This document shows positions 32,636 through 33,449 of a DNA stretch of 33,449 nucleotides, in pieces. A model generated the notes under the pieces. It ran no database searches, was not told where the DNA came from, and was given only the letters and a program-made list of their open reading frames with translations. The stretch is taken from the NCBI GenBank assembly GCA_017386165.1, contig JAFNQK010000077.1, forward strand, positions 1-33,449, written 5' to 3'. Made by a program: the position numbers and the translations under genes. This stretch comes from Treponema sp. Its GTDB lineage: Bacteria > Spirochaetota > Spirochaetia > Treponematales > Treponemataceae. Position 1 is the stretch's first letter, and each line of letters starts with the position of its first letter.

Positions 32636-33436
32636 CTAAAACTCAAACGGCTTATTTTTTAGCATAGTGAAATTACCGGCATCGGCCCCAAAAGGAACAA
32701 TACTTGGCTTATTATAATCCGGACTGATTACAAGCTTGCAATCAAGACAATGAAGAACAAAGTCCTTGTATTTATCCTGAGGAACCTTTGGGAATAAATA
32801 AGGGCCCTCTCTTCTCCAGTATTTAGTAATGACAGTATCGTAAATAAAGAAATTCTTTTCCTGGCGTTGAGGCAGTTCACTTATAAGATCGTATATAGAA
32901 CGCGTGATTGCAGCTAAAAGTGGAGCCGGAACAAAATCTTCTTCAGGTAATAACTCAAGCAAAGTTTCATCTGCGAGTAATTCTTTTTTGGCACAAACCA
33001 AATACAAATCCTGTGCCCAAGGAAGCGGTGGCATAAAAACAATAGATGGAATATTCTGCCAGAATTCTAGAGTATTTGACCAAGGACGATAGGTATTAGT
33101 TCCTTCTTTTGAAATTAAAAGAGAGGCTTTTAGTGCTTTTTCATAATTATTATAAAAGAAAACCTTTCTCTCAGAATTAAAAAGTTCAGAAACAGCCTTT
33201 TGAGTTCTATATAAAAAGCCGGTTTCAAAGGTTCCGGAAATACCACGATTAAGGGTGTTTTTAAGCATTGTAAATGCGGTACCTCCGCCCCAGCCCAAAA
33301 TTGCTCTCCCGCCTTCCTGACAAAGGTCAGTAAGGCGAACACACTTTTGAGTATACAAAAAACATCCGCGGGCGCGAGTAATATTTCCGTAGCGGGAATA
33401 AAGCTCTCTCTGTAAATAATTCTTATTTAAATTCAT
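32636..33436 (-). CDS. Unknown protein, N-terminus resembling class III aminotransferases
   Basis: The protein has 266 residues from ATG 33436. Residues about 15-65 (including RARGCFLYTQKCVRLTDL and GGRAILGWGGG) resemble the opening of class III PLP-dependent aminotransferases, in which such a strand precedes the cofactor domain. The full family is about 400 residues with a catalytic lysine. The remainder here (for example PSIVFMPPLPWAQDLYLVCA and FVPAPLLAAITRSIYDLI) is shorter and I see no clear catalytic lysine motif, so it may be a degenerate or non-PLP relative. It is the first gene of the cluster. A TATATT hexamer lies six bases before the ATG. Confidence 0.6.
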   Translation of the reverse strand: MNLNKNYLQRELYSRYGNITRARGCFLYTQKCVRLTDLCQEGGRAILGWGGGTAFTMLKNTLNRGISGTFETGFLYRTQKAVSELFNSERKVFFYNNYEKALKASLLISKEGTNTYRPWSNTLEFWQNIPSIVFMPPLPWAQDLYLVCAKKELLADETLLELLPEEDFVPAPLLAAITRSIYDLISELPQRQEKNFFIYDTVITKYWRREGPYLFPKVPQDKYKDFVLHCLDCKLVISPDYNKPSIVPFGADAGNFTMLKNKPFEF

Positions 33437-33442
33437 ACCTTA

Positions 33443-33448
33443 AATATA
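33443..33448 (-). promoter_or_regulatory. Possible -10 element of the 33436 operon
   Basis: On the minus strand TATATT is followed by TAAGGT and then the ATG at 33436. The -35 region would lie beyond the window edge. Confidence 0.3.
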
Positions 33449-33449
33449 G

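Overview
The window looks like the chromosome of a spirochaete, most probably a host-associated Treponema. The sequence is moderately AT-rich and holds densely packed bacterial housekeeping genes. The lineage call rests on the combination of a spirochaete-style class III cyclase with a C-terminal extension, a FliL-like protein, CheB/CheR, a large Cache-HAMP chemoreceptor, RNase Y, an LptC-LptA-LptB cluster and several TPR proteins. It is an inference from gene content; no rRNA or other definitive marker is present.

Layout. 1-2533 (minus): a receptor-type nucleotide cyclase and an overlapping coiled-coil membrane protein cut by the left edge. 2595-5680 (plus): murJ, a 205-bp foldback element and an M24 aminopeptidase, closed by a bidirectional terminator. 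5725-10057 (minus): a secreted LamG/FN3 protein and a long TPR protein with an acidic tail. 10067-13792: uvrC, a small outer-membrane-type protein (minus) and an AEC-family transporter, with a tandem dyad repeat between the last two. 13864-14241: a tRNA-Val(UAC) whose 3' half, terminator and downstream flank are duplicated. 14242-17459 (plus): hflX, a FliL-like gene, then a three-gene ECF sigma/anti-sigma unit. 17462-19203 (minus): rlmE and a LysM/M23 endopeptidase. 19267-21255 (plus): a polyprenyl diphosphate synthase, a TPR protein and an RseC-like protein. 21269-23308 (minus): cheR-cheB. 23409-25423 (plus): lptC-lptA-lptB. 25544-30622 (plus): a chemoreceptor, a nitrilase-fold protein and rny. 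30821-33436 (minus): five small genes (aminotransferase-like, membrane protein, ASCH, DoxX-like, outer-membrane-type).

How the genes work together. Envelope functions dominate: lipid II flipping (MurJ), polyprenyl carrier synthesis, peptidoglycan trimming (LysM-M23), the Lpt bridge and two small barrel-like proteins. Chemotaxis is represented by CheR, CheB, one receptor and a FliL-like protein. RNA and stress functions include RNase Y, RlmE, HflX, UvrC and an ECF sigma with a zinc-type anti-sigma.

The most interesting material is non-coding. (i) Several first-in-operon genes carry a -10 hexamer that ends 6-7 bases before the start codon and lack a Shine-Dalgarno sequence. Operon-internal genes often have a clear one, which suggests widespread leaderless transcription. 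(ii) A 205-bp foldback element lies between murJ and the M24 gene. (iii) A tRNA-Val locus has a 117-bp duplication whose flank contains an antisense copy of the tRNA's own 3' half. (iv) A repeat element sits inside the loop of a terminator after rny. (v) Tandem 21-bp operator-like dyads lie upstream of a divergent pair. There is no CRISPR array, insertion sequence, phage or rRNA.
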